64,000 bases of DNA from NCBI GenBank assembly GCA_024232295.1, contig JAAEPT010000123.1:24487-88486 (forward strand), given 5' to 3'. Positions 9,841 through 20,712 of this stretch are shown one piece after another. Source of the DNA: Cytophagales bacterium. GTDB taxonomy: Bacteria; Bacteroidota; Bacteroidia; Cytophagales; JAAEPT01. The notes under the pieces were generated by a model. That model saw only the letters and a program-made list of their open reading frames with translations, ran no database searches and had not been told where the DNA came from. The position numbers and the translations under genes were made by a program. Every line of letters starts with the position of its first letter. The first letter of the stretch is position 1.

Positions 9841-10704
9841 TTATTTGAAAAATCTTTTCTTTAGATGTACAGGGTTTGTTGTTAATGACTTTATTAAAAA
9901 TTTAAGTCCTTTAAAATACTGTTTACTATCCCCAATATAAGAAGCAGATAGTATTAAACAGAGTTTTGAATAACAATATTTGTAATGTTTTTCGTCCATA
10001 AATACATTACTATTCTTACTTTTATTAAAGGCATAGTGCATATCACTTTCCATACGCTCTACATTTAAATGCATTTGATCTGGATGAATACGATATTTAA
10101 TCAATGGTTCTTTAATCAAACCAATTTCTGTTTTTGAAGCAACACGAACCCAAAATTCCCAATCTGCAGAAGTAGAAAGGTTTTCATCAAACCCGCCAAT
10201 TTTTTGAAGTAAAGAGTTTCTCATTAGAATGCTAGCAGGACTGTGAATAACAGTACAACTCATTTCTAATAATAGGTTGAGAACATTTCCTTCTTTACCT
10301 TCTGTTACTACAAGGTTTTTTCTTGTTTCGTGATCAAACTTTTGTTCTAAAGAATGTACTAAACCAATATCTTTATTTGTCTTTAAGAATTCGATTTTCT
10401 TTTTTAAATTATCTTTTTCAAAAATATCATCAGCATCCAAGAAAGCTAAAAACTCTCCTTTTGCTTTTTCTATTCCTATATTTCTTGCTTTTGAAACACC
10501 ACCATTTTCTTTACTAATGTATTGAATACGAGGGTCATCAAAAGTTAGAATTTCTTTTTCACTATTATCTTTTGATCCATCATTAACAATAATTAACTCA
10601 AATTGAGAATAACTTTGGTTCAAAACACTTTGAATAGTTTCCTTTATGAATTTCTCAGCATTGTAACAAGGAATAATAACAGATACAAGTCCATTTTCTA
10701 TCAT
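9841..10704 (-). CDS. Glycosyltransferase family 2
   Basis: VSVIIPCYNAEKFIKETIQSVLNQSY...FLDADD: GT-A N-terminus and DxD motif. Confidence 0.92.
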   Translation of the reverse strand: MIENGLVSVIIPCYNAEKFIKETIQSVLNQSYSQFELIIVNDGSKDNSEKEILTFDDPRIQYISKENGGVSKARNIGIEKAKGEFLAFLDADDIFEKDNLKKKIEFLKTNKDIGLVHSLEQKFDHETRKNLVVTEGKEGNVLNLLLEMSCTVIHSPASILMRNSLLQKIGGFDENLSTSADWEFWVRVASKTEIGLIKEPLIKYRIHPDQMHLNVERMESDMHYAFNKSKNSNVFMDEKHYKYCYSKLCLILSASYIGDSKQYFKGLKFLIKSLTTNPVHLKKRFFK

Positions 10705-10707
10705 ATC

Positions 10708-11820
10708 TTAGCGTAAGTATAAGTTTGTAAGCTTTTCCATAAATGGAGCTAAAGCAAAAGATTCACTACTCTTTTTCCCATTCATAATTAAAGCTTCTTG
10801 TAAGTTTTTGTTTTCTACTAGTTGAATCATTTTATCATATAGGTCTTCACTATTTTGATGCTTCACAACTAAAGCATTTTTTTCATGCTCAATAAACTCT
10901 GAGGCAACACCTGATAATGAAAAAATAGAAGGAACTTCACTAGCTAATGATTCTATATAAGTCTGTCCAAATGCTTCTGAATGGTCATCAATAGGAGTAT
11001 GGATATAGAAATCGAAAAGACGATATAATGAAGCAATTTCCGTCTCAAACTTGATTTCAGTATAATTTTCCTTAGGAATATCTTTTAGTAAATCTTTGAT
11101 TTCTTTCTCAAAATCTCCTTGTGCATTTGCTAATATCAAATGAGCACTTGGATAAGAATTTAAGAACTTTTTAAAAGCAGGAATAATGTACTGAATACCT
11201 TTCCAATGTGTATAGCGAGCAATTACTCCAAAAATAGGAGATTGGTTATCAATGTTATACTTTTCCTTAAGACCAGTAATAATTTCTTCCTGTGGATTTT
11301 GAAATAAATTTAAATCAAAACCATGATGAATAATTTCAACTTTATTAGCTGGTGTTTTTTCCCAATCTAATAAGATAGTCTGTACCTTTTCTGTAATTGC
11401 GACAATATTTGTAGATAACCGATTGATGTACTTGTCATAATATACCGCTCTAGGAAAATACATATGATGTAATGAGCTGTGATGACGGGTATGAATTCTT
11501 TTTTTGATACCTACCAATTTTGCAGCAGTAAGTCCCACTACATTTGCATCAAAAAGATGTGTGTGAACAACTTCTGTTTGATTTGTTTTTAGAAAAGTAC
11601 GTGTTTTTCGAATACTTTTCATCAAATCTTTTTTCCCATGGTAGGGGATATGCAGAACAGGAATATTATTCTTTTCCAAAAACTCTTGCAAATAACTTTT
11701 TTCTGGGTTCAACAAAATAAAACTAATTTCAATTTTAGTTTTATCTAGATGTAATGCCGCCCATTCAAAAGCAAGAGCCTTGTCGATGTTAGAAATTATA
11801 TAAGTTACTTTAATTTTCAT
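10708..11820 (-). CDS. Glycosyltransferase, GT4-like
   Basis: ARYTHWKGIQYIIPAFKKF and EAFGQTYIESLASEVPSI motifs. Confidence 0.88.
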   Translation of the reverse strand: MKIKVTYIISNIDKALAFEWAALHLDKTKIEISFILLNPEKSYLQEFLEKNNIPVLHIPYHGKKDLMKSIRKTRTFLKTNQTEVVHTHLFDANVVGLTAAKLVGIKKRIHTRHHSSLHHMYFPRAVYYDKYINRLSTNIVAITEKVQTILLDWEKTPANKVEIIHHGFDLNLFQNPQEEIITGLKEKYNIDNQSPIFGVIARYTHWKGIQYIIPAFKKFLNSYPSAHLILANAQGDFEKEIKDLLKDIPKENYTEIKFETEIASLYRLFDFYIHTPIDDHSEAFGQTYIESLASEVPSIFSLSGVASEFIEHEKNALVVKHQNSEDLYDKMIQLVENKNLQEALIMNGKKSSESFALAPFMEKLTNLYLR

Positions 11821-13486
11821 TTTTTCTAAAGATAAATATAGATGGTTTGTAACTATATAATAAATTGCAACGAATATCCATGAATGAATATGGAGTGAAT
11901 TCCTTTTCTAATGTATAATGTTTTTTAATATATTGATAGAACTTAGAATTATTATTTCGATAAGTAATAAAATATTTTGGAGACTTTTGGAATAGGTGTA
12001 AAGTATCAAATGTATTGATGAAATCATTAGACTCATTAATATTTTTGGATAGATAATTTGTGCTAAAAACATCTAAAATCCTTCTATGATTTTTATGTTG
12101 ATTATTAGATTCACTACGTAATCTATAACCAACATTAGGAGTGTTATTGATGCTTTCATATAATTCTGCTTTTTTCTTAAAAACTGTAGGTTCTTCTTCT
12201 ATCAGTGGATGGTAACCATGCATAGAGATTGTTTCGATTGCAACTAAATCTTGTTGTGATGTATTTTGTATTACATAATCTCTAGCCTCAAATCTAGGAT
12301 CTTTTTTAATATCATTTATAATAAGAAAAGGGATACTGATTGTTAGTGTATAAATGAGTTGAATAAAGAATATTCTAGTTTGAAATTTATTTTCTTTTTG
12401 AGCCAGTTGGAAAAAAGGAATCAATAAAAAAAGAAGAACAAAATTTAGTATGTAGTGGACAGATTTATGATTGAAAATAGTAATTATTGATAGGAAACCT
12501 AATATATGTAATATGAATACTACACTTTTTGAAAAGTTTTTGATAATTCCTTGAAAGAAGAAATATAAGAAAAATGGGCCTATTAATAGTATAATAGCTT
12601 TTAAATAATATGCTAATGTTGGTAAGGTGCCAAATGGATTATTTAATATATTGTTCAATAATCGTGTAGAAATAGCACCATCATAACTTTTATTAGCTAA
12701 TAAATTACTCCCTTGTAAATCTAGTTTGTTATAAATAAAACTAATTGGATGTAAGGTGAAAACAGAATAAATAAAAATGCCAATACCAAGTATTTTAAAT
12801 AAACTAGGAGTAAAGAATACTTGTCCTATTTTTCGTAATGATACAAAATCATAAATAGAGAAAATAATAATAAATAAAACGATTTCAATTCTTACAGATA
12901 ATGTGATAAAACATAAGAAATAAATTAATGTTCTGAGATGGTATTTGGAATTATATATGTACAAACCTGTTAAAGGAAGTATAATAGACATACACAAAAA
13001 CATTAAAGCATCATATTTAACCCAATACACACTTGATATTAACACAGGGTTAAAAATTAATATGAAAATGCTAAAGATTAATATTTTTTTTGTTGTAAAA
13101 AGATGCTTTATAAATATAAAAATAGTGCTGTTAGCCAATGCTATAAATAGAACAGATAAAACCCTACCCCAATAAATAATGTGAAATTTTTCTAGGATAA
13201 TCTGTTCTTTAAAATCTGTGAATGATGTGAAAAAGTTTAATACTTTACCAATTATAAAGTAGATGCCAAACCAAATAAGTAAAAAGAAATCATATAAACT
13301 GAATTTAGAACTAAAGTCTAATTGAGTATATTCTAGAACTCTTTTAAATGGTCTTTTTAAAATAAAAATTTCATCAGGGTGGAAAACATATGGTTTACCA
13401 TTTAATGAAATAAATAAGCCTATTAGAATACTAGAGAAAAATAAAATGATGACTAAATAATCAATTGATTTAATGATTTTTTTCAT
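11810..13486 (-). CDS. Multi-pass membrane protein, GT-C/ArnT-like glycosyltransferase (tentative)
   Basis: 558 aa with many hydrophobic segments; HPDE motif after TM1 (KPYVFHPDEIFIL) as in PMT/ArnT-type proteins. Overlaps the downstream GT start by 11 bp. Confidence 0.65.
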   Translation of the reverse strand: MKKIIKSIDYLVIILFFSSILIGLFISLNGKPYVFHPDEIFILKRPFKRVLEYTQLDFSSKFSLYDFFLLIWFGIYFIIGKVLNFFTSFTDFKEQIILEKFHIIYWGRVLSVLFIALANSTIFIFIKHLFTTKKILIFSIFILIFNPVLISSVYWVKYDALMFLCMSIILPLTGLYIYNSKYHLRTLIYFLCFITLSVRIEIVLFIIIFSIYDFVSLRKIGQVFFTPSLFKILGIGIFIYSVFTLHPISFIYNKLDLQGSNLLANKSYDGAISTRLLNNILNNPFGTLPTLAYYLKAIILLIGPFFLYFFFQGIIKNFSKSVVFILHILGFLSIITIFNHKSVHYILNFVLLFLLIPFFQLAQKENKFQTRIFFIQLIYTLTISIPFLIINDIKKDPRFEARDYVIQNTSQQDLVAIETISMHGYHPLIEEEPTVFKKKAELYESINNTPNVGYRLRSESNNQHKNHRRILDVFSTNYLSKNINESNDFINTFDTLHLFQKSPKYFITYRNNNSKFYQYIKKHYTLEKEFTPYSFMDIRCNLLYSYKPSIFIFRKNEN

Positions 13487-13591
13487 GACAGTTTGAGTAT
13501 GTATTATAAGCGAGTGAGGTGTGATATGCTTTTTTGAAATAATTTATGATATCATCAATTTATTAACTACTTCACCTACTTATAACTGACA

Positions 13592-14338
13592 TTATTTTCT
13601 TATACTTTGAAAAAGTTGTTCTATTTTCTTTTCATCTTGAAGAGACATTTTGTAATACTGTTTTCCTTCTTCTTTTAATTGATTAGTTCCTGAGTCAATT
13701 TTATCATTTGCAAACTCTATTAATTTTTTTGTAGCCAAATCAATTCCTAGCAAGGATAAACTTGCTCCAATATTAGAAAGTGTTTCTTGTTGTTGAATAT
13801 CAAGTCTTTCTTTTGCAATAATATTTCCTGTATCAACTTTTGTGTCTACCCAATGTAGTGTGTTTCCTATTTTATCGTACTCATTGTTTAAAATTGCCCA
13901 TTTATAGCAATCAATACCTCTGTATTCTGGTAAAATTCCTGGATGAGAGTTTAATACTCCAATTTTTGGAATTGATAAAATATTTTTTCGCACAATACCT
14001 GTTTGTGCTAAGAATATAATGTCAGGTTGTAATTTTTTTAATGCGTTTTCTGTTTCTTTTGTGTTTGTTCCATTGGTAAATACTACCGATTTTGTGTACA
14101 AATTATAATTGAAATCCTTGATCTCTAATGGATCTTTACTCAAAATTTCTTTAATAGAAAAAATAATAGCTTGCAAAAAGCCAACTCTTCTTTTTATAAA
14201 ATTAAATAGTTTGACTTTGTAGCTTAATGGTTGTTTTATTGCAACAATAGCTTCTATAGAAATTCCAGCCTTATGAAAATGAGAAATAGTTTGTTTTCCA
14301 TAATTACTGTTATTATTTGTCAGTATAACTAATTTCAT
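13592..14338 (-). CDS. Formyltransferase-family protein (sugar N-formyltransferase candidate)
   Basis: VLNSHPGILPEYRGIDCYKWAILN and HWVDTKVDTGNIIA resemble the formyl_trans_N HPGLLPxxxG and D-tG-ii motifs. Confidence 0.85.
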   Translation of the reverse strand: MKLVILTNNNSNYGKQTISHFHKAGISIEAIVAIKQPLSYKVKLFNFIKRRVGFLQAIIFSIKEILSKDPLEIKDFNYNLYTKSVVFTNGTNTKETENALKKLQPDIIFLAQTGIVRKNILSIPKIGVLNSHPGILPEYRGIDCYKWAILNNEYDKIGNTLHWVDTKVDTGNIIAKERLDIQQQETLSNIGASLSLLGIDLATKKLIEFANDKIDSGTNQLKEEGKQYYKMSLQDEKKIEQLFQSIRK

Positions 14339-15770
14339 CGATTGAGTTGTTTTTTATTTGGTCTTCTCGTTTTTTCCAGTGTTTTGCAATCTCTAGAGGC
14401 GTAGCACTATAGAAATCATTTTTTTCTGTTAGTTTTTGTAGTAAGTATTTGTATGCTTCTCCCCAGTTGGGAAAGAATGTTTCATTTAATACTCTTACAT
14501 GGAAGTCAGCAACAAATACCCCTTCATATTCATATATTATATCAACTAAATGATCAATATGTTCTTGATAATTATTAAACCTAGCATTTTTAGCATGACC
14601 AAATAGGTGATCGTCCATTAATGTAGGCGGAATTTGTAAAATATTAAAGCTTTGTTGATTCTCTGGATCAAACAAATGCAAAGGTGAACAAATAGAAAGT
14701 CTAAACCCTGAATGTTTTTCAAAACCAAAGGAAGAATCATACATTAGACCAATTTCTTGATGGATAGCAACTGTCTCTGTTGGATTAGCTTGGTTCAAAT
14801 GCCAATAGTGGTGTCTATTTCCTAGTATTGGAATATTAAAAACCTCTTCTAATTTATCTTTCTCCCATTGAAATGAATCTACAGATTTGTATGCAAAGAA
14901 ACTACTATGTAATCCAACTTCCCAACCGTTTTCGTGTAAATCTTTTGCTGCTTTTTTAAACTTTTTAGTATTGATTTGATAAAATGTATCAGGAGCTGTA
15001 AAAAAGTATCTTATAAGGTTTCCTTTATATGGACAAACATAAAATGCTGATGTTGTTTTATAGCTTTTTTCTATACTCATCCAATCATCAAATTTCCAAA
15101 AACTCTCTTTTCCTGTCAGTATTTGCGTGATTTTTTTTAGGTTGAGACTTTTATATTGAACAATATATCTAAGAGCTTCAATTGGCTTGATCATTTCAGG
15201 ATAATCTGTGTCATGAGAAAGACCAATAGCAATTTTTTTATTTTCAGGCCATTTAGGAAGAAAAGTAAATTGATTTTTAAAAATAGACTTTATTAAAAGT
15301 GCATATTGTTCAATAATAGGAGTATGTAATAGATCTTTTTTGTACAAAAAAACTTCTTCAATATTATGACGATCCCATTTGTCTCTTCCTATACCTTTCT
15401 CACTAATACCTGTTAAAAGGAAAAATGTAGTATAAATGATGTCATTTAATATAGTAGATGGTACATTGTTATCAAACTCAAAAATTTTTTCATTCCCATC
15501 AAAAGATAGAAACTTTGTATTAAGTTGTTCTAGTATTTTAACTTTGGAAATATCTATTTGCACATCAGATGTTATCTTTCTGATTATTAAATCTGCACTT
15601 TGCTCTGATTCATTTCCATAATAAATATGAGTATGTTCAGGGCTATTCTCTGATACAAAATGCCAAGAAACCCCAATTGTGGTAAAAATAGTTTGAAAAA
15701 CATATTTGACCTCATTAATAGAGAGAATACTAATAGAGCAGTTTTCTATTTTTATTTTTATTAAATTCAT
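14313..15770 (-). CDS. Polysaccharide deacetylase-like protein
   Basis: IGLSHDTDYPE and GWEVGLHSSFFAYKS...NRHHYWH resemble NodB-fold motifs. 26-bp overlap with the formyltransferase gene. Confidence 0.75.
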   Translation of the reverse strand: MNLIKIKIENCSISILSINEVKYVFQTIFTTIGVSWHFVSENSPEHTHIYYGNESEQSADLIIRKITSDVQIDISKVKILEQLNTKFLSFDGNEKIFEFDNNVPSTILNDIIYTTFFLLTGISEKGIGRDKWDRHNIEEVFLYKKDLLHTPIIEQYALLIKSIFKNQFTFLPKWPENKKIAIGLSHDTDYPEMIKPIEALRYIVQYKSLNLKKITQILTGKESFWKFDDWMSIEKSYKTTSAFYVCPYKGNLIRYFFTAPDTFYQINTKKFKKAAKDLHENGWEVGLHSSFFAYKSVDSFQWEKDKLEEVFNIPILGNRHHYWHLNQANPTETVAIHQEIGLMYDSSFGFEKHSGFRLSICSPLHLFDPENQQSFNILQIPPTLMDDHLFGHAKNARFNNYQEHIDHLVDIIYEYEGVFVADFHVRVLNETFFPNWGEAYKYLLQKLTEKNDFYSATPLEIAKHWKKREDQIKNNSIDEISYTDK

Positions 15771-15966
15771 GTCCTATCTCAAAATTTAGGAAAGATGGTA
15801 AATCAATGCTTTATTGTGTGAAAAATAAAATTAAATATATTACAAAAAAGAAATACTTCCTCATTTGCACCTAGAAAAAAGTTTTAGATTTTTCAATATC
15901 CTTGTGATTATCTGATGAGTAAATTTTATTAAATTGACATTAAATTTATTCTTAACTCTGTAAAAC

Positions 15967-16194
15967 ATGAAAATAAAAAATATAATGAATATTGTTTATT
16001 CAATAACTACTGTTGTTGCTTCTGTATGTTGGTTTTTATTAGGATTAAGCTGTTTTTTAAAAGATTTTTCTGAAATAGGAGAAGTACTTGGTTTTGCTTC
16101 AATGTCAATAATTGTAGGGTGTTTTATTATAGGATGGGCATATATTCTTGTGAAGAAGATAGAAAGGCAAGAGCGAAATAATAAGAACGAATAA
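15967..16194 (+). CDS. Small two-TM membrane protein
   Basis: 75-aa ORF with two hydrophobic segments and a charged C-terminus; lone plus-strand ORF in the minus-strand locus. Confidence 0.5.
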   Translation: MKIKNIMNIVYSITTVVASVCWFLLGLSCFLKDFSEIGEVLGFASMSIIVGCFIIGWAYILVKKIERQERNNKNE

Positions 16195-16204
16195 GTGTAT
16201 TACT

Positions 16205-16780
16205 TTATTCATATGTTTTACCTTTATATGCTTCTTTTTCTTTGATAACTCTACAAGGATTTCCTACCGCAATAGAATTTGAGGGAATATCTTTATTTAC
16301 AGTAGAGTTGGCTCCTATAATTACATTGTCTCCAATTGACACTCCTGGCATGACTACCGAATTCATTCCTATCCAAACATTGTTTCCAATTTCAATAGGT
16401 TTTACTTTTATCCATAGATCATAATCTTCAGGAGCATGATTAGCACTAATAAGACCTACATGTGGCCCAAGTCGTACATTATTACCTACTTTTATACCTC
16501 CTTTTCCTTGAATATAACACCCAATATTAATACCAATAGGAGAGTTGTTTCCTGTTTGAATGTTTTTGTGATGTAATACTAATGATGTCTTATGAACAGG
16601 CCATGGTACATTACCGTTTGTTCTGAATATTTTTTGAGGGATAAATTGAAAGAGTAAATGAGCAGGATTGACTCCTTTAGCTTGAGGATAAAACCATCTA
16701 AGCCAGAAAAACAAAAAGTCATATTTTTCTAATAATTGAAAAACTTTAGGAAGTGGAATATACTCTTGTTTTTGTGTCAT
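16205..16780 (-). CDS. Left-handed beta-helix (hexapeptide) acyltransferase
   Basis: [52 protein letters not shown]. Confidence 0.92.
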   Translation of the reverse strand: MTQKQEYIPLPKVFQLLEKYDFLFFWLRWFYPQAKGVNPAHLLFQFIPQKIFRTNGNVPWPVHKTSLVLHHKNIQTGNNSPIGINIGCYIQGKGGIKVGNNVRLGPHVGLISANHAPEDYDLWIKVKPIEIGNNVWIGMNSVVMPGVSIGDNVIIGANSTVNKDIPSNSIAVGNPCRVIKEKEAYKGKTYE

Positions 16781-17697
16781 TTTGATTTTTTATTAATGAA
16801 GAATAATCCAATTAATGCAGGAATAAATATTAAAATAATGCGATATATGATACTACCTAATAATATTAATTGAGTGTTGTAACCCTTAAACAAATATGTG
16901 ATAAGTGCTTCATCACTACCAATTCCATTAAATGTTAAAGGGAATAACCTAGCAAGTGTTAGTATAGGGCTATATCCTATAACATCATTTAAAGAAATAT
17001 TTATTAATCCCGTAATAAAGAAACAATAAAATAACAAAATATAAGTGATCATCCATCCAATTATTGATAAAATGAATGAGCTTATGATTGTTGGTACAGA
17101 GAATGTGAAACCAGAAAGAAAGGTGATTAAGTCAACTTTTTTAACTCTATTGTTAATAGCTTGGATTCCTTTATTAATCATTTTTACTTTTGAAAATGAA
17201 GGAAGAAGATGTACTAATCCCCATGGAATGCATGAGATAACACCAGCAATTAAAATCCAAATGTTTTGAGTATAATAATAGGCATAAATAGATAAAAAAA
17301 ACATGCTGGCAATTGCTACTAGCTTATCATAAATGCTGGCAATAAACATTTGTTCTTTATTTCCTGCTTCTTTGTAGGCAAAATAACTTTTAGCAATATC
17401 TCCACTACCTGCTGGCATTACAATGTTTAAGGTTGTACCAACAAGCAGAAACTTCACCGCAAATGGAAAACTGAGTTTGTTTTTAGAAGATTCTATTTTT
17501 TCATTGATAATCAACTGCCAACGCCAAGCACGAATAGCAAAAGTAGCTACTACCAATAGAAATATAATTACTCCTTGTATAGGAGTGATTGAAATATTCT
17601 CGTAGTTGACCTTTTTGAAATCAAGAAAAAAAAACAACATAACCAAAATAAGGACACTAAAACCTATTTTGATTGCTGTTTTGAGTTTTGGACTCAT
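16777..17697 (-). CDS. Flippase-like / lysylphosphatidylglycerol synthase TM-region family protein
   Basis: 306 aa multi-[13 protein letters not shown] and [17 protein letters not shown] are typical of this family. Overlaps next gene by 4 bp. Confidence 0.75.
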   Translation of the reverse strand: MSPKLKTAIKIGFSVLILVMLFFFLDFKKVNYENISITPIQGVIIFLLVVATFAIRAWRWQLIINEKIESSKNKLSFPFAVKFLLVGTTLNIVMPAGSGDIAKSYFAYKEAGNKEQMFIASIYDKLVAIASMFFLSIYAYYYTQNIWILIAGVISCIPWGLVHLLPSFSKVKMINKGIQAINNRVKKVDLITFLSGFTFSVPTIISSFILSIIGWMITYILLFYCFFITGLINISLNDVIGYSPILTLARLFPLTFNGIGSDEALITYLFKGYNTQLILLGSIIYRIILIFIPALIGLFFINKKSK

Positions 17698-17709
17698 AAG
17701 GTTTACTTT

Positions 17710-18711
17710 TTATTTTTCATTAATCATTCGCTGAATTTTGAAGAGTTCTTTCTTCAAAATATTATTCTGAATTCCTAGAAATCCAATACCCATCATTTGT
17801 AATCCAGACATGAATAAGATGATGATAAAATTGGGAGAGACTAACCTTGACAAGATAGTATTATTGAAAACAGAATTGTCAGCAAAACGAGTATAAAAAA
17901 GAATTGATGTTGATAAGAATCCTAGTATTGCCAAAAGTAATCCTAAAAGTCCAAAAATAGCAAATGGTTTCTCCTGAACGAAGTATATGATGTGAGCAAT
18001 GGATTGAGAACGAAACTTAAATGTTTTTCTATTTCCTTTGGCTTCACCATCTCTTCTTGTTAATGTACCAGGGATTTCTTTAATTTTAAATCCGTTCGCT
18101 AGAACTTTTGATAATACTTCTAAGTGAATTTCTTTACCATCTGAGTTCAATTCCAACCCTTTTACAGCATAAGAACGGTAAGCTCTTACAACACATGTCG
18201 AAGTATATACTTGTGGACTATAGGCATAGCGATAAAGAAGGTTTGCCATTTTAGAAACAAATAAACGAAATGGAGCTACACCGATTGTTTTTCCTCCAGG
18301 CATATAACAAGAAGCCAATACAACATCAGTAGTTGGATTTTCTTCTAATGTTTTTAACATTCTACCAATGTGTGCAGCATCATAAGTTAAGTCAAAATCA
18401 ATAGTAACAATGATATCGCCTTCAGCAGCATCAATTCCTGTACGAATTGCTTTTCCTCTCCCTTGATTTACTGGATATCCAACAACACGTAATTTATCTT
18501 CATTAGTAGCTAATGCTTTTGCTTTACTCCAAGTATTATCACTACTACCATCATTTACAAAAACGATTTCATAGTTAGAAATATCATGAGAAGCTAATTC
18601 TTTTTTTACCTCAAGTAATGTAGTTTCTAAATTGTCTTCTTCATTAAACATTGGAGCGACAATAGAAACCATCTGTTCTTTAATAGGAGTAAAGTTTTTT
18701 GACATGGTCAA
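17710..18711 (-). CDS. GT2, dolichyl-phosphate mannosyltransferase-like with C-terminal TM segments
   Basis: VSIVAPMFNEEDNLETTLLEVKKEL...VNDGSSDNTW...FDLTYDAAHIGRML, plus C-terminal hydrophobic helices. Confidence 0.88.
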   Translation of the reverse strand: MTMSKNFTPIKEQMVSIVAPMFNEEDNLETTLLEVKKELASHDISNYEIVFVNDGSSDNTWSKAKALATNEDKLRVVGYPVNQGRGKAIRTGIDAAEGDIIVTIDFDLTYDAAHIGRMLKTLEENPTTDVVLASCYMPGGKTIGVAPFRLFVSKMANLLYRYAYSPQVYTSTCVVRAYRSYAVKGLELNSDGKEIHLEVLSKVLANGFKIKEIPGTLTRRDGEAKGNRKTFKFRSQSIAHIIYFVQEKPFAIFGLLGLLLAILGFLSTSILFYTRFADNSVFNNTILSRLVSPNFIIILFMSGLQMMGIGFLGIQNNILKKELFKIQRMINEK

Positions 18712-18729
18712 ATATAAAGTAAAAGATTA

Positions 18730-19698
18730 TTATTTTGTTGAGAATGGATGCTTTGCTAGTGGATGTTTTGCTAATGGATGATATTCTCCCACTAATCCAG
18801 TAGCCTCTTTATTACGAATATCATGGACAATTTCGATAGCTGTTTTAGCTTCTTCTAATCCATAACCATTTCCATTCAAAATATTATCATAACATATTGT
18901 ATGTAAATCAGTAAAGCCACCACTAAATTCAATTTCTTTTCCTTCCATTTGAATAGAACGATAAGTACGCATTCCTTTTGCTTTAATTTCGTCAGGAATT
19001 AGGTCATAATTAATACTTAAAAACCAACGAACTCTTGCTTTTTCTAACTGTAGGAAACCAGAAGCACGGTCATGTGTATGAACATGTACTATGTTTTCTT
19101 TGACTTCACCAAAAACCCAAGTAAGCATATCATAAAAATGAACTCCGATATTAGTAGCAATACCACCAGATTTTGATAAGTCACCTTTCCAAGAAGTATA
19201 GTACCAATGTCCTCTTGAAGTAAGGTATGTTAAGTCAACATCATAAATTTTATCCTTTGGTCCTTCTTCAATTTGTTTTTTTAAATCAATGATACTTTGA
19301 TGGTAACGCAATTGAAGAATGTTCCAAACTCTATTCCCTGTTTCTTTTTCAATTTCTTGAAGAGCTTCTACATTCCACGGGTTTAACACTAATGGTTTTT
19401 CACAAATTACATCACTTCCTTGACGTAAGCCAAAGCGAATATGTGCATCATGTAAATAATTAGGAGTACAAATAGAAACATAATCTGTAGGTGTTCCTTC
19501 GCGATTCAATTTATCTAAGTGACGATCAAAACGCTCAAATTCTGTGAAAAAATCTGCATTAGGAAAGTAACTATCAATAATTCCCACAGAGTCAAAGGTG
19601 TCTAAAGCAGCTACCAAATCATTGTTGGTGTCTTTTATTGCTTTCATGTGTCGAGGAGCAATGTATCCTGCTGCTCCAATTAATGCAAATTTTTTCAT
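18730..19698 (-). CDS. wbpB: Gfo/Idh/MocA-family oxidoreductase, WlbA/WbpB-like (UDP-GlcNAcA 3-dehydrogenase candidate)
   Basis: MKKFALIGAAGYIAPRHMKAIKDTNNDLVAALDTFDSVGIIDSYFPNADFFTEFERFDRHLDKL...CEKPLVLNPWN closely resembles WlbA/WbpB. Confidence 0.85.
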   Translation of the reverse strand: MKKFALIGAAGYIAPRHMKAIKDTNNDLVAALDTFDSVGIIDSYFPNADFFTEFERFDRHLDKLNREGTPTDYVSICTPNYLHDAHIRFGLRQGSDVICEKPLVLNPWNVEALQEIEKETGNRVWNILQLRYHQSIIDLKKQIEEGPKDKIYDVDLTYLTSRGHWYYTSWKGDLSKSGGIATNIGVHFYDMLTWVFGEVKENIVHVHTHDRASGFLQLEKARVRWFLSINYDLIPDEIKAKGMRTYRSIQMEGKEIEFSGGFTDLHTICYDNILNGNGYGLEEAKTAIEIVHDIRNKEATGLVGEYHPLAKHPLAKHPFSTK

Positions 19699-19813
19699 AA
19701 GGAATGAGGTCTAATAAAAATTTTAGATTAAAACCTACTTTTGTTTGAACAGACAAAAAAACAAAATGTAGTGGACTAATAAAATAAAATTGAAGGAATT
19801 TTTAAGAGAGTTT

Positions 19814-20707
19814 CTACAAAAAGTGACTAGTAATTACTAAATCATAAATTTTATACCTAATTGGCTTTGGTAAGATTTTTAACCAATTAAAATGATCAAT
19901 ACTCCAAACCCAAAAATTGTTTTTAAATAATTGAAAGACAAGCTTTTTTATTCCTGTTGGTTGTGTAGATGTGCGTTCACTATACTCTTTATATAGTTCT
20001 GGTTTTAGCTTTAGAAGTTTTTGGTGAAATTTTTTATATTCTTTCTGACGTTTTATATAAGATTTACATGTAATAAAATCATCATGCCATGCAAAAGCTT
20101 CATGATAATAGTAAATGGAAATATTTTCTTTAAAAGCACGAACTCCTAAGTCCCAATCTTCACAATCATTTAAACGAGAATCAAATCCTTCTAATGAATT
20201 AAAAGTATTCTTAGAGATTGCAAGGTTTGCTGCTGTTACAAATAAATTATTTTTGACTAATGGTTCTTTCCATTTTTGTAGATCTATTGTCCACTGTTGA
20301 CTTAACACAGCTTTATATTTTTGGATATCAGAATTCATAATGTTGATATCTTCTCCCAAACCGCCTACGATAACGCTATTAGAGTGTTGCTTATAAAAAT
20401 GAATATGTTTTTCTATGCAGTTTGGAAGTGGACGCATATCATCATCAAAGAAAATTAATAATTCACCTGTTGAATATTTTACACCATCATTTCTGACTTT
20501 TCCTCGCCCTTGGTTTACTTGATTAATTACTTGAAGTTTTTTTAATGAATGTGAATAGTTATCAATAACTTTTTCAGTATTATCAGGAGAACCATCAATC
20601 ATAATAATTGTTTCAAAATCTTGAAAGCTTTGTTTTTCAAGTGCTTGAATGATATTCAAGATTTTATTTTTTCCATTATAAGTTGGAATGATAACAGAAA
20701 CTTGCAT
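19814..20707 (-). CDS. Glycosyltransferase family 2
   Basis: VSVIIPTYNGKNKILNIIQALEKQSF...FFDDDM. Confidence 0.92.
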   Translation of the reverse strand: MQVSVIIPTYNGKNKILNIIQALEKQSFQDFETIIMIDGSPDNTEKVIDNYSHSLKKLQVINQVNQGRGKVRNDGVKYSTGELLIFFDDDMRPLPNCIEKHIHFYKQHSNSVIVGGLGEDINIMNSDIQKYKAVLSQQWTIDLQKWKEPLVKNNLFVTAANLAISKNTFNSLEGFDSRLNDCEDWDLGVRAFKENISIYYYHEAFAWHDDFITCKSYIKRQKEYKKFHQKLLKLKPELYKEYSERTSTQPTGIKKLVFQLFKNNFWVWSIDHFNWLKILPKPIRYKIYDLVITSHFL

Positions 20708-20712
20708 GGAAG

